DNA from: Minisyncoccota bacterium
Lineage (GTDB): Bacteria > Patescibacteriota > Minisyncoccia > Phycocordibacterales > UBA9973
DNA length: 38,995 nt
Assembly: GCA_018063015.1 (NCBI GenBank)
Contig: JAGORC010000005.1
Location: 1-38,995 of the forward strand
Direction: 5' to 3'
Positions 8,048 through 15,654 of this stretch are shown one piece after another (positions within the stretch are counted from its first letter, which is position 1; every line of letters starts with the position of its first letter). The position numbers and the translations under genes were made by a program. Below the pieces are notes generated by a model. That model worked only from the letters and a program-made list of their open reading frames with translations. It searched no databases and was not told where the DNA came from.

Positions 8048-9343
8048 ATGGAAAAAAGGAGAGACATGACAGGAATTATATTTATTGCAATTTTGCCAAC
8101 CATAGCTTTAGTCTTATGGCTTTTTTCTCCTGGAGTGAGTTTGGATTTTAAAGATAAATGGGACTTCTTTTTCTTCTTGGGAAAGGCGTTTGGGGTTGTT
8201 GGTATGATTATGTTTGCTATTTCGATGATACTTTCTGCTAAGTTTAAATTCTTAGAAGAATTCTTCTATGGGTTAAATAGAGTTTATATTAAACATAGCC
8301 AGATAGGGCAGATCGCGTTTATGCTGATGTTGTTTCATCCTATACTACTTTTGGCTGAATACACTGATTTAACTTTCGGGGGAGCTGTGGGATTCTTCTC
8401 CCTTGGAGGAAGCTTGGCTCAGAGCTTCGGAGTTGTGTCGCTTTATCTTATGATAATCCTCATCTTCCTTACTCTGTACATGAGACCCAAGTATCATATA
8501 TGGAAATGGACGCACAAGTTTATGGGGTTTGCATTCTTTTTTGCTGGGTTGCATGTATTTTTAATACCTAGTGATACTTCTGTGTTCTTGCCGTTACGTA
8601 TATATGTGCTTCTTATCTCAGGATTTGCAATTTATGCATTTACTTATCACACAATTCTCGGATTCATTACTAACAAGAAATATGTATATGTAGTCTCTGA
8701 TTTAAAAAACTTCGACAATATAGTAGAGGTTAGGCTTAGCCCAGTAGGTTCTAAAAAGATGGATTTTATTCCAGGACAATTTGCCTTCATATCATTTAGA
8801 GACAAAAAGATAGGCACAGAGAGCCACCCGTTCTCTATGTCTTCTGGTTTGAATGATAATACTGTTTCTTTCACAATAAAGAATCTGGGTGACTTCACTT
8901 CTAATTTAAGTAACTTAAAGATAGGAACAGAAGTTTATCTCGAAGGTCCGTTCGGTAAATTCTCATACAACGAGGCAGAATTTAAAAAACAAATATGGAT
9001 TGCTGGAGGGATAGGTATAACACCATTTCTAAGTATGGCTAAGTCTATACCTAGAGATAATGGATTCTCTGTAGATTTATACTACTGCGTAAGAGATGAA
9101 AAGGAAGCCGTCTATCTAAAAGAACTTTCTTCGCTCGAGAATCCAAGCTTAAATATAATTCCATTCTATTCGAATACAGAAGGATTTATTAATGCCAATG
9201 TTATAGATAAGAAATCAAACGGTATAAAAGATAAAAGCATATTTATTTGTTCCCCGGTCGCCATGCTTGAAACATTAAAAAGACAGTTTAGGATAAGTGG
9301 AATACCAGCTAATCTTATTCATTCTGAAGAATTTAGTTTATAA
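8048..9343 (+). CDS. ferric-reductase-type transmembrane flavocytochrome
   Basis: This belongs to the NOX/FRE-like ferric reductase superfamily, in which NAD(P)H electrons pass through FAD and two membrane haems to an acceptor on the far side. Six membrane segments are visible within residues 8-205. Histidine pairs lie at 83/97 and 156/169, spaced 14 and 13 residues as in two-haem family members. The FAD domain contains IPGQFAF and HPFSMSS (about residues 235-265). The NAD(P)-binding half has AGGIGITPFLSMA near 320 and ends with FICSPVAMLETL. The next gene starts 4 nt after the stop and encodes an anchored cytochrome b5 domain. The electron acceptor is unknown; metal reduction, superoxide formation and disulfide chemistry are all possible. 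Confidence 0.88.
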   Translation: MEKRRDMTGIIFIAILPTIALVLWLFSPGVSLDFKDKWDFFFFLGKAFGVVGMIMFAISMILSAKFKFLEEFFYGLNRVYIKHSQIGQIAFMLMLFHPILLLAEYTDLTFGGAVGFFSLGGSLAQSFGVVSLYLMIILIFLTLYMRPKYHIWKWTHKFMGFAFFFAGLHVFLIPSDTSVFLPLRIYVLLISGFAIYAFTYHTILGFITNKKYVYVVSDLKNFDNIVEVRLSPVGSKKMDFIPGQFAFISFRDKKIGTESHPFSMSSGLNDNTVSFTIKNLGDFTSNLSNLKIGTEVYLEGPFGKFSYNEAEFKKQIWIAGGIGITPFLSMAKSIPRDNGFSVDLYYCVRDEKEAVYLKELSSLENPSLNIIPFYSNTEGFINANVIDKKSNGIKDKSIFICSPVAMLETLKRQFRISGIPANLIHSEEFSL

Positions 9344-9347
9344 ATTT

Positions 9348-9890
9348 ATGAAATTAAAAAAGATTACATTAATATCGTTCATAGCTTTTCTTGGAGTGTT
9401 CGTGCTTCTCTTGTTTATAACACCTGCAAGAGAAATAACATTAAACAATAACACATCACAAGAAGACTTAGACCTAGAAGGCAAGCTCGAAAATATACTA
9501 GATATAGTAAGTCCAGAAGAAGGAGAACCTGTTCAAGTAGAGGAAAAGAAGGAAACAACCTCTACTCCTAAAACTACTACCACACCTACACCTACAACCT
9601 CGACAAAACCTACTACAACCAAACCTACAACTACAACTCCTACTAAAACCTCAACAAGAAAGACATTGTCTTCCACGGAAGTCGCCAAGCACTCCACCAG
9701 AGAAGATTGCTACTTAATAGTAAAGAATATTGTCTACGATGTTACTACTTATATAGACAAGCACCCAGGAGGGAAGAGTAAGATAGTAAATAAATGCGGG
9801 CAAGAATCCTCTTCTGCCTTTGCAGCTATTCACTCCAACTTCGCCTGGAACCTATTAGCTAAGTATTACGTTGCTGATTTAGTCAAGTAA
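9348..9890 (+). CDS. membrane-anchored cytochrome b5 domain protein
   Basis: The 180-aa protein has a Lys-rich start and one hydrophobic segment (residues 6-26), predicting an N-in anchor with the rest outside. An acidic stretch is followed by a long Thr/Pro/Lys linker (about 70-104). A compact cytochrome b5 domain fills 108-180. Its haem ligands are visible as His139 in HPGG and His162 in AIHS, spaced 23 residues as in the family. Cys121 and Cys150 could form a disulfide. An in-frame upstream ATG at 9297 is rejected because it lies inside the preceding gene and would add residues ahead of a clean signal anchor. It is probably co-transcribed with the flavocytochrome, suggesting that it carries electrons from the outer haem; this is inference. 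Confidence 0.85.
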   Translation: MKLKKITLISFIAFLGVFVLLLFITPAREITLNNNTSQEDLDLEGKLENILDIVSPEEGEPVQVEEKKETTSTPKTTTTPTPTTSTKPTTTKPTTTTPTKTSTRKTLSSTEVAKHSTREDCYLIVKNIVYDVTTYIDKHPGGKSKIVNKCGQESSSAFAAIHSNFAWNLLAKYYVADLVK

Positions 9891-9894
9891 TCTA

Positions 9895-9923
9895 TTGACT
9901 TTTGTATAAAAATGTGCTATACT
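9895..9923 (+). promoter_or_regulatory. strong sigma70-type promoter of the exported-protein cassette
   Basis: TTGACT (9895-9900), a 17-nt spacer and TATACT (9918-9923) make a near-consensus promoter starting 4 nt after the cytochrome b5 stop. The predicted start near 9930 leaves a leader of about 110 nt, unlike the leaderless housekeeping genes around it. Confidence 0.75.
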
Positions 9924-9925
9924 AC

Positions 9926-10028
9926 CAAGGTAGACTTGTACCTTGATAATTTTGGTTTTGTTTAGTAAATCCTTCTGGAAGTCAGAATTGGTTTCTATGA
10001 GGATTTACTAAACTTTTTTAAAACCAAA
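9926..10028 (+). promoter_or_regulatory. structured 5' leader with nested inverted repeats
   Basis: A first hairpin pairs CAAGGTA (9926-9932) with TACCTTG (9939-9945). A larger one pairs TTTGGTTTT (9951-9959) with AAAACCAAA (10020-10028), and directly inside it GTTTAGTAAATCC (9960-9972) with GGATTTACTAAAC (10001-10013). A run of six T (10014-10019) is bulged on the 3' side. Within the loop TTCTG and CAGAA can also pair. The inner stem followed by six T could act as an attenuator, and the full stem as an alternative fold. No known riboswitch class is recognised. Confidence 0.55.
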
Positions 10029-10043
10029 CAAATAAAAATTGAT

Positions 10044-10874
10044 ATGAAAAAGATCACCGCCATTATGACCGCGTTTGTTTTCTTTTGCGCATGTGCAACT
10101 GCACAAAAAAAAGAAAAATCCTATGAAAAGTTTTTCAGTGAAATCCAGGTAGGCCTGAACCTCGGGAAAAATAATATCGGGGTAAAAGAAAGTGCCATGG
10201 AGCTGAGCGCTAAAGGTATTTACGGATGGCTTTACTGGCAGTTTGCCAGAAACCAGCCATTCAAAAAGCCGATTGGCCAGTCATACGAAAAATCAACTCA
10301 GTTTTCACTGGGGTTCGGAAAAAGGGTAAACCTGGATCCGTACCAGATTAAATCTGAAGAAAAACGTATGGAGTTGGATTTTGGTTTTGGACCGAGCGCG
10401 GTTCTTATTCCGGAATACATGTCTATTCCCAAAAGGAGTAAGACGTATTACGGAGGATCAATGTTCGGGATCCTCGAAGGCAATCAGTTAAGAGCCGAGA
10501 TTTCGGCTTCTGTAATGACACTCCCGCCGAGAACACAGTATGAATGGAACAACAGCTTCACCTTCGGTGAGGTTGATGTTACTAAATTCTTTAACGGATT
10601 TGGTTTGGGTTTGAATTTCAGGCTTCGCTCTGTGAAGCAATCTGAAAAGCAGATTATGAACCAGCCGTTTAATGGCTACACCTATACGGAAAACCAGACA
10701 GCCATAAATCCGTATTTGTGTTACCAGGAGAGTCACTTCATTTTCCGTGCTGGGCTGGTACTGAAAAAGTACAAAAATTCCTCTGCGGACCTCAATAATC
10801 CGCAACCGAATTTCTGGGCTGAAAACTATCCCATTGGGTTTTCTTGTGGGATGATCGTAAATCTCAAAAATTAA
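10044..10874 (+). CDS. exported protein with Bacteroidota-like signal peptide, possible beta-barrel
   Basis: I do not recognise the family. The first 21 residues form a signal peptide ending in an ATAQ-type cleavage site common in Bacteroidota exported proteins. The rest (276 aa in total) has no membrane helix and contains many short alternating hydrophobic/aromatic stretches (for example FSLGFGKRV, GLGLNFRLRS, FIFRAGLVLKK), which resembles a small outer-membrane barrel. This fit is weak but notable, because a Patescibacterium is expected to lack an outer membrane. Codon use is visibly richer in G and C than the flanking genes. The next gene follows after 7 nt and encodes a lipoprotein, so they form a two-gene unit with its own promoter and terminator. 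Recent transfer is the simplest explanation; an assembly artefact must be excluded. Confidence 0.75.
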   Translation: MKKITAIMTAFVFFCACATAQKKEKSYEKFFSEIQVGLNLGKNNIGVKESAMELSAKGIYGWLYWQFARNQPFKKPIGQSYEKSTQFSLGFGKRVNLDPYQIKSEEKRMELDFGFGPSAVLIPEYMSIPKRSKTYYGGSMFGILEGNQLRAEISASVMTLPPRTQYEWNNSFTFGEVDVTKFFNGFGLGLNFRLRSVKQSEKQIMNQPFNGYTYTENQTAINPYLCYQESHFIFRAGLVLKKYKNSSADLNNPQPNFWAENYPIGFSCGMIVNLKN

Positions 10875-10881
10875 TTCCGAA

Positions 10882-11487
10882 ATGAAAGCAAAAATCTTTT
10901 TCGTAGCAACAGTTACTGTCGTTGCTAGTTTGGTAGGATGTTTTCCTGCTAAACAAGGTCAAAGGAGTGTCGATTTATTCGACTACTCCAAACTCGTGCC
11001 CATGCACGAGGACACCATCCTTAAATATGATGATTTCAATGCAGAATTAATCACTAATCCGAAGGTAGAATATTTCCTTTCTGATTCTGTGGTTCTGCAA
11101 AGAAAGAAATCCTATACTGAGGCTGGTGCTGTGGGTGATGGACGTATTTTACTCAAGGATGCATCTGAAACCGAAATGATAATCATTCCGAAATATTCAC
11201 GCGGTGAATGCTTCAAGATTGATTCATCCGAGGCTAGGATGTACGTCACGTTTAAAAAGCGTGGTGACACTGAGCACTATTTGGTGTTCGGTGGAAGTAA
11301 TTCAAAAAAGAATAAGGGTAAGTACGTACTGTTCACCATTGCAGGCAAAGACAGTGTTTCTTACGGAGGTCTCCGCTATAAGATTATTTCCGGAATCGGA
11401 AGTAATATCCTCTACAACCCTGAAGTATTCAGGGGTCAGGATAAAGTCTTGATTGAGGACGGCGTAGCACCTGTAAAAAGAAACTAA
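10882..11487 (+). CDS. predicted lipoprotein, second gene of the cassette
   Basis: The family is not recognised. The N-terminus is a lipoprotein signal with lipobox LVGC, so Cys20 should be lipidated and the protein anchored outside the membrane. The remaining ~180 residues are soluble, mixed alpha/beta in look and Lys/Asp-rich, with an SGIGSN stretch near the end. Like its upstream partner it has higher GC than neighbouring genes. Spacing of 7 nt and the shared terminator at 11509 imply co-transcription with the preceding exported protein, so the two products may work together at the cell surface. No catalytic motif is visible. Confidence 0.75.
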   Translation: MKAKIFFVATVTVVASLVGCFPAKQGQRSVDLFDYSKLVPMHEDTILKYDDFNAELITNPKVEYFLSDSVVLQRKKSYTEAGAVGDGRILLKDASETEMIIIPKYSRGECFKIDSSEARMYVTFKKRGDTEHYLVFGGSNSKKNKGKYVLFTIAGKDSVSYGGLRYKIISGIGSNILYNPEVFRGQDKVLIEDGVAPVKRN

Positions 11488-11508
11488 GTAATTAACGAGA
11501 GAATAAAA

Positions 11509-11540
11509 GCCCCGACCTAGGTCGGGGCAATCTTGTTTTT
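11509..11540 (+). terminator. intrinsic terminator of the cassette
   Basis: GCCCCGAC (11509-11516) pairs with GTCGGGGC (11521-11528) around a CTAG loop, a perfect 20-nt palindrome. It is followed by a T-rich tail ending in TTTTT (11536-11540). Confidence 0.85.
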
Positions 11541-11555
11541 AGGGCAATTTTTGAC

Positions 11556-11580
11556 TGCGATTAGGTATCTAGTCTAATCT
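11556..11580 (-). repeat. imperfect copy of the dprA 3' end
   Basis: This 25-nt stretch matches 11643-11667, which holds the dprA stop codon, with two mismatches. The copies are 87 nt apart (29 codons), so on the minus strand the copy is in frame with dprA and would encode IRLDT plus stop, echoing the real C-terminus IRLDA. See also the GC-rich block between the copies. Confidence 0.7.
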
Positions 11581-11642
11581 TTCCAGATATTTTTCTACTG
11601 AAAAATTCTGCGAACCCACCTCGCGCCGTCGCGCTCCGGCCT
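11581..11642. repeat. REP-like intergenic block with two hairpins
   Basis: Between the two copies of the dprA end lies a 62-nt block. It contains an A/T hairpin (ATTTTTC 11589-11595 pairing with GAAAAAT 11600-11606) and a patch far richer in GC than the host sequence, with GCGC (11623-11626) repeated inverted at 11631-11634. It may be a small dispersed repeat element; no second copy was noticed in this window. Confidence 0.35.
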
Positions 11643-11667
11643 TGCGATTAGGCATCTAGCCTAATCT
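11643..11667 (-). repeat. dprA 3' end, original copy of the 25-nt direct repeat
   Basis: Partner of 11556-11580, with 23 of 25 positions identical. It includes the dprA stop codon at 11648-11650. Confidence 0.7.
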
Positions 11668-12511
11668 CACCTAATTCCTCTTTTATTAGTCCTTTGATTT
11701 CGAGAACTGATAAAAGGGTGTTTGCCTCATGGATTGGGAGTTTGAGTTTCTTTATAAGTTCATCTTTTGGTAGTGGCTCACGAAGTGCTTTGAGTACACT
11801 CTGTTCTTCATCCGATAAATCTTCAAATAGTTTAGCTTGGTGAACTGTATCTTTTTCAATATTAAATCCAAGTGCGTCGAGCACATCATAAGAAGACGTG
11901 ACTGGCACAGCACCTAGTCGTATTAATTTGTTTGTTCCTTTTGAATTCGGGGAAAAAATTGATCCAGGTACAGCTAACACATCTCTGTTGTATTCTGTGG
12001 CAAGTCTAGCTGTTATCATTGTGCCTGATTTTTCTTCTGCTTCTATTATTAGAACTGCTTTAGATATTCCAGACATGAGTCTGTTTCTCTTGGCGAAGCT
12101 CCACAGGGTTGCCTTGAAGTCAGGATCAAATTCTGAGATAAGGCAACCACCATCTTTTACTATTTCTTCTGCGAGAAGGGCATTTGTTTTAGGATACATT
12201 GCACTGGGAGACAATCCTGAACCAGGGAATACTAGAGTCTTGAGCCCCACAGACAGAGCTTTCTTGTGAGCTATAGAATCTATACCTAGTGCTAATCCTG
12301 AGACTATAACGATAGGGTAGCCTTTCAGTCCTTCGATTATTTTCTCACAAGCTTCTTTACCATAAGAAGTGAATTTACGAGACCCAACAATACATAGATA
12401 AGTATAGTCTTCACTTGGAAGGTTGCCGGCTATGTATAGTTCTTCCGGTGGTTCCGGAATTTCGAGTAGGGATTTAGGAAATTTACTTTTTTCCAATTTA
12501 ACAATCTCCAT
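11648..12511 (-). CDS. dprA: DNA processing protein DprA
   Basis: DprA loads RecA on incoming single-stranded DNA during natural transformation. The Rossmann-like core is clear: GSRKFTSYGKEACEKI near residue 43, SGLALGIDSIAHKKAL, VFPGSGLSPSAMYP, LISEFDP, AKRNRLMSGIS and the EKSGTMITARLATEYNRDVLAVPGS block. A C-terminal winged-helix (DML1-like) domain covers about 230-287. At 287 aa it is compact and lacks the N-terminal SAM-like extension of some DprA proteins. It diverges from serS across a 36-nt gap in which both genes have a -10 box 6 nt from their ATG. Its 3' end is partly duplicated downstream. It implies DNA uptake in an organism that may rely on scavenged DNA. Confidence 0.95.
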   Translation of the reverse strand: MEIVKLEKSKFPKSLLEIPEPPEELYIAGNLPSEDYTYLCIVGSRKFTSYGKEACEKIIEGLKGYPIVIVSGLALGIDSIAHKKALSVGLKTLVFPGSGLSPSAMYPKTNALLAEEIVKDGGCLISEFDPDFKATLWSFAKRNRLMSGISKAVLIIEAEEKSGTMITARLATEYNRDVLAVPGSIFSPNSKGTNKLIRLGAVPVTSSYDVLDALGFNIEKDTVHQAKLFEDLSDEEQSVLKALREPLPKDELIKKLKLPIHEANTLLSVLEIKGLIKEELGEIRLDA

Positions 12512-12517
12512 CTTTTT

Positions 12518-12523
12518 ATTATA
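12518..12523 (-). promoter_or_regulatory. leaderless -10 box of dprA
   Basis: TATAAT on the minus strand, exactly 6 nt before the ATG at 12511. It is the mirror partner of the serS box 12 nt away. Confidence 0.6.
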
Positions 12524-12535
12524 ACAACTTTGTTG

Positions 12536-12541
12536 TATAAT
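12536..12541 (+). promoter_or_regulatory. leaderless -10 box of serS
   Basis: TATAAT lies exactly 6 nt before the ATG at 12548. It supports 12548 as the start, because the alternative upstream ATG at 12530 would be upstream of the box. Confidence 0.6.
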
Positions 12542-12547
12542 CCTAGA

Positions 12548-13813
12548 ATGCTAGATATTAAATTTATTCGCGAAAATAAAGAAATAGTAAAGGCCGGAGC
12601 TATTAAAAAGCACGTAGAGGTGGACGTAGACAAGCTTCTAGAGATAGACGATAGCAGATTAAAGATTCTAAAAGAAGTAGAAGAGCTTCGCACAGAGGTG
12701 AATAGAGTATCAAACGATATTGCTCGTGACCAGGATCCAGCCCTTAAACTTCAGCTTATAGAGGAGATGCGTTCAGTAAAGGAAGATATCAAGTCTAAAG
12801 AAGAGAAACTAAAGGAAATTACAGATGAATGGCAGAAGATGATGTTGTTAGTTCCAAATGTTCCTGATATGTCAGTTCCAGACGGAGTAACAGATGCAGA
12901 TAATAAAGAAATAAAAGTTTGGGGTGATAAACCTAATTTTGATTTTGAACCAAAGGATCATATAGAAATAATGACCAGCTTAAAGATGGCAGACTTTGAA
13001 AGAGGAACAAAGGTTCATGGATTCAGAGGATACTATCTAACCAACGATGGAGCAAGGTTGTCTTTTGCTATCTGGAATTACGCAATTGATTTCTGGCAGA
13101 AGAAGGGATTCTCTCTAATTATTCCTCCTGTTGTAGACAGAAAGGAATCTTTCCTGGGCACAGGATTCCTGCCTCAAGGTGAAGAAGATTTATATAAGAC
13201 TCAAGACGGGGACTATCTAGCTGGAACATCAGAAGTTCCTATAATGGGACTTCATATGAGTGAGGTTTTAGACAAGAATAATTTTCCAATCAAATATCTT
13301 GGATTTTCTCCATGTTTCAGACGAGAAGCTGGAAGTCATGGTAAGGACGTAAAAGGTTTAATACGTGTTCATGAATTCTATAAAGTAGAGCAAGTTATTC
13401 TCTGTGAGGCTAATCATGAGATGTCTGTAAAGATGCATGAAGAGATAAACAGAAATACAGAAGAATTTATAGAATCTCTAGGTATTCCATATCACACCGT
13501 TGTTAACTGTGGTGGAGACTTAGGACTAGGACAGGTAAAGAAATATGATATCGAACTCTGGGTTCCAAAAGAAGGAACATATAGAGAAATAAGCTCTGCT
13601 TCTTACTTCCATGATTTCCAAACTCGACGTTTCGGTATTAGATATAAAGATGAAACTGGCAAAATGCACTATGCTCACTCATTAAATTCAACAGCCATCG
13701 CTACTCCTAGAATACTCGTATCTCTAGTAGAGAATTTCCAGCAAAAGGATGGCAGTGTTATGCTTCCAGAAGTTCTAAGGCAATACATGGGAGGACAAGA
13801 ATTCATAAAATAG
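12548..13813 (+). CDS. serS: seryl-tRNA synthetase
   Basis: SerRS charges tRNA-Ser with serine. The N-terminal coiled-coil arm covers about residues 27-100, rich in Lys/Glu heptads. The class II catalytic core follows, with the GTSEVP serine-binding loop near 235, motif 2 (FSPCFRREAGSHGKD) near 260 and motif 3 in the last 50 residues (LNSTAIATPRILVSLVEN). At 421 aa it has family length. The ATG at 12548 is chosen over 12530 because it gives the canonical MLDIKFIR start and follows TATAAT by 6 nt. It begins an apparent operon serS-ftsQ-dus-dnaX; a further -10-like box precedes dnaX. Confidence 0.97.
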   Translation: MLDIKFIRENKEIVKAGAIKKHVEVDVDKLLEIDDSRLKILKEVEELRTEVNRVSNDIARDQDPALKLQLIEEMRSVKEDIKSKEEKLKEITDEWQKMMLLVPNVPDMSVPDGVTDADNKEIKVWGDKPNFDFEPKDHIEIMTSLKMADFERGTKVHGFRGYYLTNDGARLSFAIWNYAIDFWQKKGFSLIIPPVVDRKESFLGTGFLPQGEEDLYKTQDGDYLAGTSEVPIMGLHMSEVLDKNNFPIKYLGFSPCFRREAGSHGKDVKGLIRVHEFYKVEQVILCEANHEMSVKMHEEINRNTEEFIESLGIPYHTVVNCGGDLGLGQVKKYDIELWVPKEGTYREISSASYFHDFQTRRFGIRYKDETGKMHYAHSLNSTAIATPRILVSLVENFQQKDGSVMLPEVLRQYMGGQEFIK

Positions 13814-13817
13814 AAAA

Positions 13818-14690
13818 ATGAAGAACCGAAGTGTTTCAAACTCTACTCGCCTAAAGGAAATAAAGAAAAAGAAGCGCGTCTACCTACGCAGAAAGATTTC
13901 GATAGTCTTTGTAGGTGTAATTGTATTATTCGGAGGACTTGCATATCTATCTAGTTTGCCGAAAATTAATATTCAAAATATTCAAATAGTAGGTAATAAG
14001 GTTATAGACTCTATGCCGGTTGAGAGTTTAATAAAAAGCAATTTAGAAGGTAAATATTTATGGATGTTCCCTAAGACAAATTCCATAATTTACCCAAGAG
14101 AGAAAATAGAGAAAGATTTGATAAATAACTTTCAAAGGATGAAGGATATAAGCTTTAGCCTCAAGGATTTAAATACTCTAGAAGTATCTTTTAAAGAAAG
14201 AGAAGCTGAATACATTTGGTGTGGTGAGAATTTACCAGAAGGAGAGGTGACTGATGAATTAAAATGTTACTTCATGGACGATACGGGATATCTATTCGAC
14301 GAATCCCCATTCTTTTCTGGGGAAGTTTATTTTAGATTCTTTGGACCTGTCGACAACGTAGATTCACCCAAAGGTGCTAATTTTGTCTCTGGGGAATTTG
14401 AAAACTTAGTTATATTTAAAGAAAGTCTAAAGAAACTCGATGTTAAGCCAGTAGCAATATTTCTAAAAGATGATAAAGATATAGAAGTTATACTCTCTTC
14501 TAGCTTGTCACTTCGTGAAGCACCTAAAATAATATTTAAAAGTGACTCTGATTTAAATAAAATGGTAGAAAATCTGCAATCAGCTCTAACAGCTGAACCT
14601 CTAAGAGATGATTTTAAAAACAAATATAATTCTTTGAAGTATATTGATTTAAGATTCGGTAATAAGGTATATTACAAGTTCAATGATTGA
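13818..14690 (+). CDS. ftsQ: FtsQ-like cell-division protein with POTRA domain
   Basis: The protein has a short basic cytoplasmic tail, one membrane segment at about residues 27-46 and a POTRA domain directly after it (INIQNIQIVGNKVI and onward to about 120). This is the layout of FtsQ/DivIB, the divisome protein that links early and late division factors. The remainder to 290 aa is less conserved. It lies 4 nt after serS and overlaps dus by 8 nt, an uncommon position because ftsQ usually neighbours mur and ftsA/ftsZ genes. The domain assignment is good; full functional equivalence to FtsQ is inferred. Confidence 0.8.
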   Translation: MKNRSVSNSTRLKEIKKKKRVYLRRKISIVFVGVIVLFGGLAYLSSLPKINIQNIQIVGNKVIDSMPVESLIKSNLEGKYLWMFPKTNSIIYPREKIEKDLINNFQRMKDISFSLKDLNTLEVSFKEREAEYIWCGENLPEGEVTDELKCYFMDDTGYLFDESPFFSGEVYFRFFGPVDNVDSPKGANFVSGEFENLVIFKESLKKLDVKPVAIFLKDDKDIEVILSSSLSLREAPKIIFKSDSDLNKMVENLQSALTAEPLRDDFKNKYNSLKYIDLRFGNKVYYKFND

Positions 14691-15642
14691 ACTTGGATTT
14701 TGGAAAAAACTTAAGAAACCTATTATGGTCCTTGCGCCAATGGCAGACGTCACGGATTGTGTATTTAGAAATATAATATCTAAATACGGGAAGCCAGATG
14801 TATTCTGGACTGAATTCGTATCTGCTGATGGGCTGGCACACAAGGTTGCCTTGAAGAAATTAATGATTGATCTTAAGTTCAGCAAAAAGGAACATCCTAT
14901 AGTTGCTCAGATATTCGGTAGTAACCCAGTAAATATTAAAAAAGCAGGGGAACTATGTAAGGAGTTAGGATTTGATGGAGTAGATATAAATATGGGATGC
15001 CCTGATAGATCCATAGAGAAGCAGTGCGCTGGTGCTGGGATGATTAAGAATCAAGACATGGCCATAGAGGTAATAAGAGCACTAAAAGAAGGAGCTAAGG
15101 GGCTACCAATATCTGTTAAAACTAGAATAGGCTATAACAAAGATGAGATAGATACCTGGATAAGGAAAATACTAAATGAAGATATTGCAGTGCTTACTGT
15201 TCACTTAAGAACTCGAAAGGAGATGTCGCTTGTTCCTGCACACTGGGATCTAATGCATAAAGTTGTGGCTCTTCGAGATGAGCTTAAGAAAGAAACTCTA
15301 ATCATAGGTAATGGTGATGTAAAAGATTTAAATGATGCAAAAGATAAAGTAAGGAAATATAAGTGTGATGGAGTTATGTTAGGTAGAGCCATATTCGGCA
15401 ATCCCTGGCTTTTCTCAGGCAAAGTTCCTACTCTTAAAGAAAAATTAAAAGTTATGATTGAACATACTAAACTATATGAGAAAGAACTAGTAGAGCATAA
15501 AAGCTTCTCAATAATGAAGAAACATTACAAGGCATATGTTAATGGATTCGAAGGAGCCAAGGAACTACGGATGAAGCTAATGGAGGCCAAAGATGCCAAA
15601 GAAGTCGAAATAATTACTAATGATTTTTTAAAGAAAATTTGA
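14683..15642 (+). CDS. dus: tRNA-dihydrouridine synthase
   Basis: Dus enzymes use FMN and NADPH to reduce uridine to dihydrouridine in the tRNA D-loop. The TIM-barrel start PIMVLAPMADVTDCVFR is at residues 13-29, the catalytic cysteine lies in INMGCPDRSIEKQ near residue 107, the SVKTRIGY substrate-binding stretch near 146 and the phosphate-binding GVMLGRAIFGNPW near 231-243. At 319 aa it has the typical length. It overlaps ftsQ by 8 nt and ends in TGA. It resembles the DusB group most, but the target uridine cannot be assigned from sequence. Confidence 0.94.
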   Translation: MIELGFWKKLKKPIMVLAPMADVTDCVFRNIISKYGKPDVFWTEFVSADGLAHKVALKKLMIDLKFSKKEHPIVAQIFGSNPVNIKKAGELCKELGFDGVDINMGCPDRSIEKQCAGAGMIKNQDMAIEVIRALKEGAKGLPISVKTRIGYNKDEIDTWIRKILNEDIAVLTVHLRTRKEMSLVPAHWDLMHKVVALRDELKKETLIIGNGDVKDLNDAKDKVRKYKCDGVMLGRAIFGNPWLFSGKVPTLKEKLKVMIEHTKLYEKELVEHKSFSIMKKHYKAYVNGFEGAKELRMKLMEAKDAKEVEIITNDFLKKI

Positions 15643-15648
15643 TAGTAT
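15643..15648 (+). promoter_or_regulatory. possible internal -10 box before dnaX
   Basis: TAGTAT directly after the dus stop sits exactly 6 nt before the dnaX ATG, matching the leaderless spacing. It could give dnaX its own promoter inside the operon. Confidence 0.4.
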
Positions 15649-15654
15649 AGATAA

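Noticed and set aside
9297-9347. Upstream in-frame extension of the cytochrome b5 gene
   Set aside because: It lies inside the flavocytochrome gene and would add residues before an otherwise clean signal anchor starting at 9348.
9570-9665. Possible short tandem DNA repeat
   Set aside because: It is the codon-level reflection of a Thr/Pro/Lys-rich linker in the cytochrome b5 protein; units are irregular.
11204-11452. Overlapping frame inside the lipoprotein gene
   Set aside because: No signal for initiation and low-complexity composition; the lipoprotein frame has a lipobox and runs the full length.
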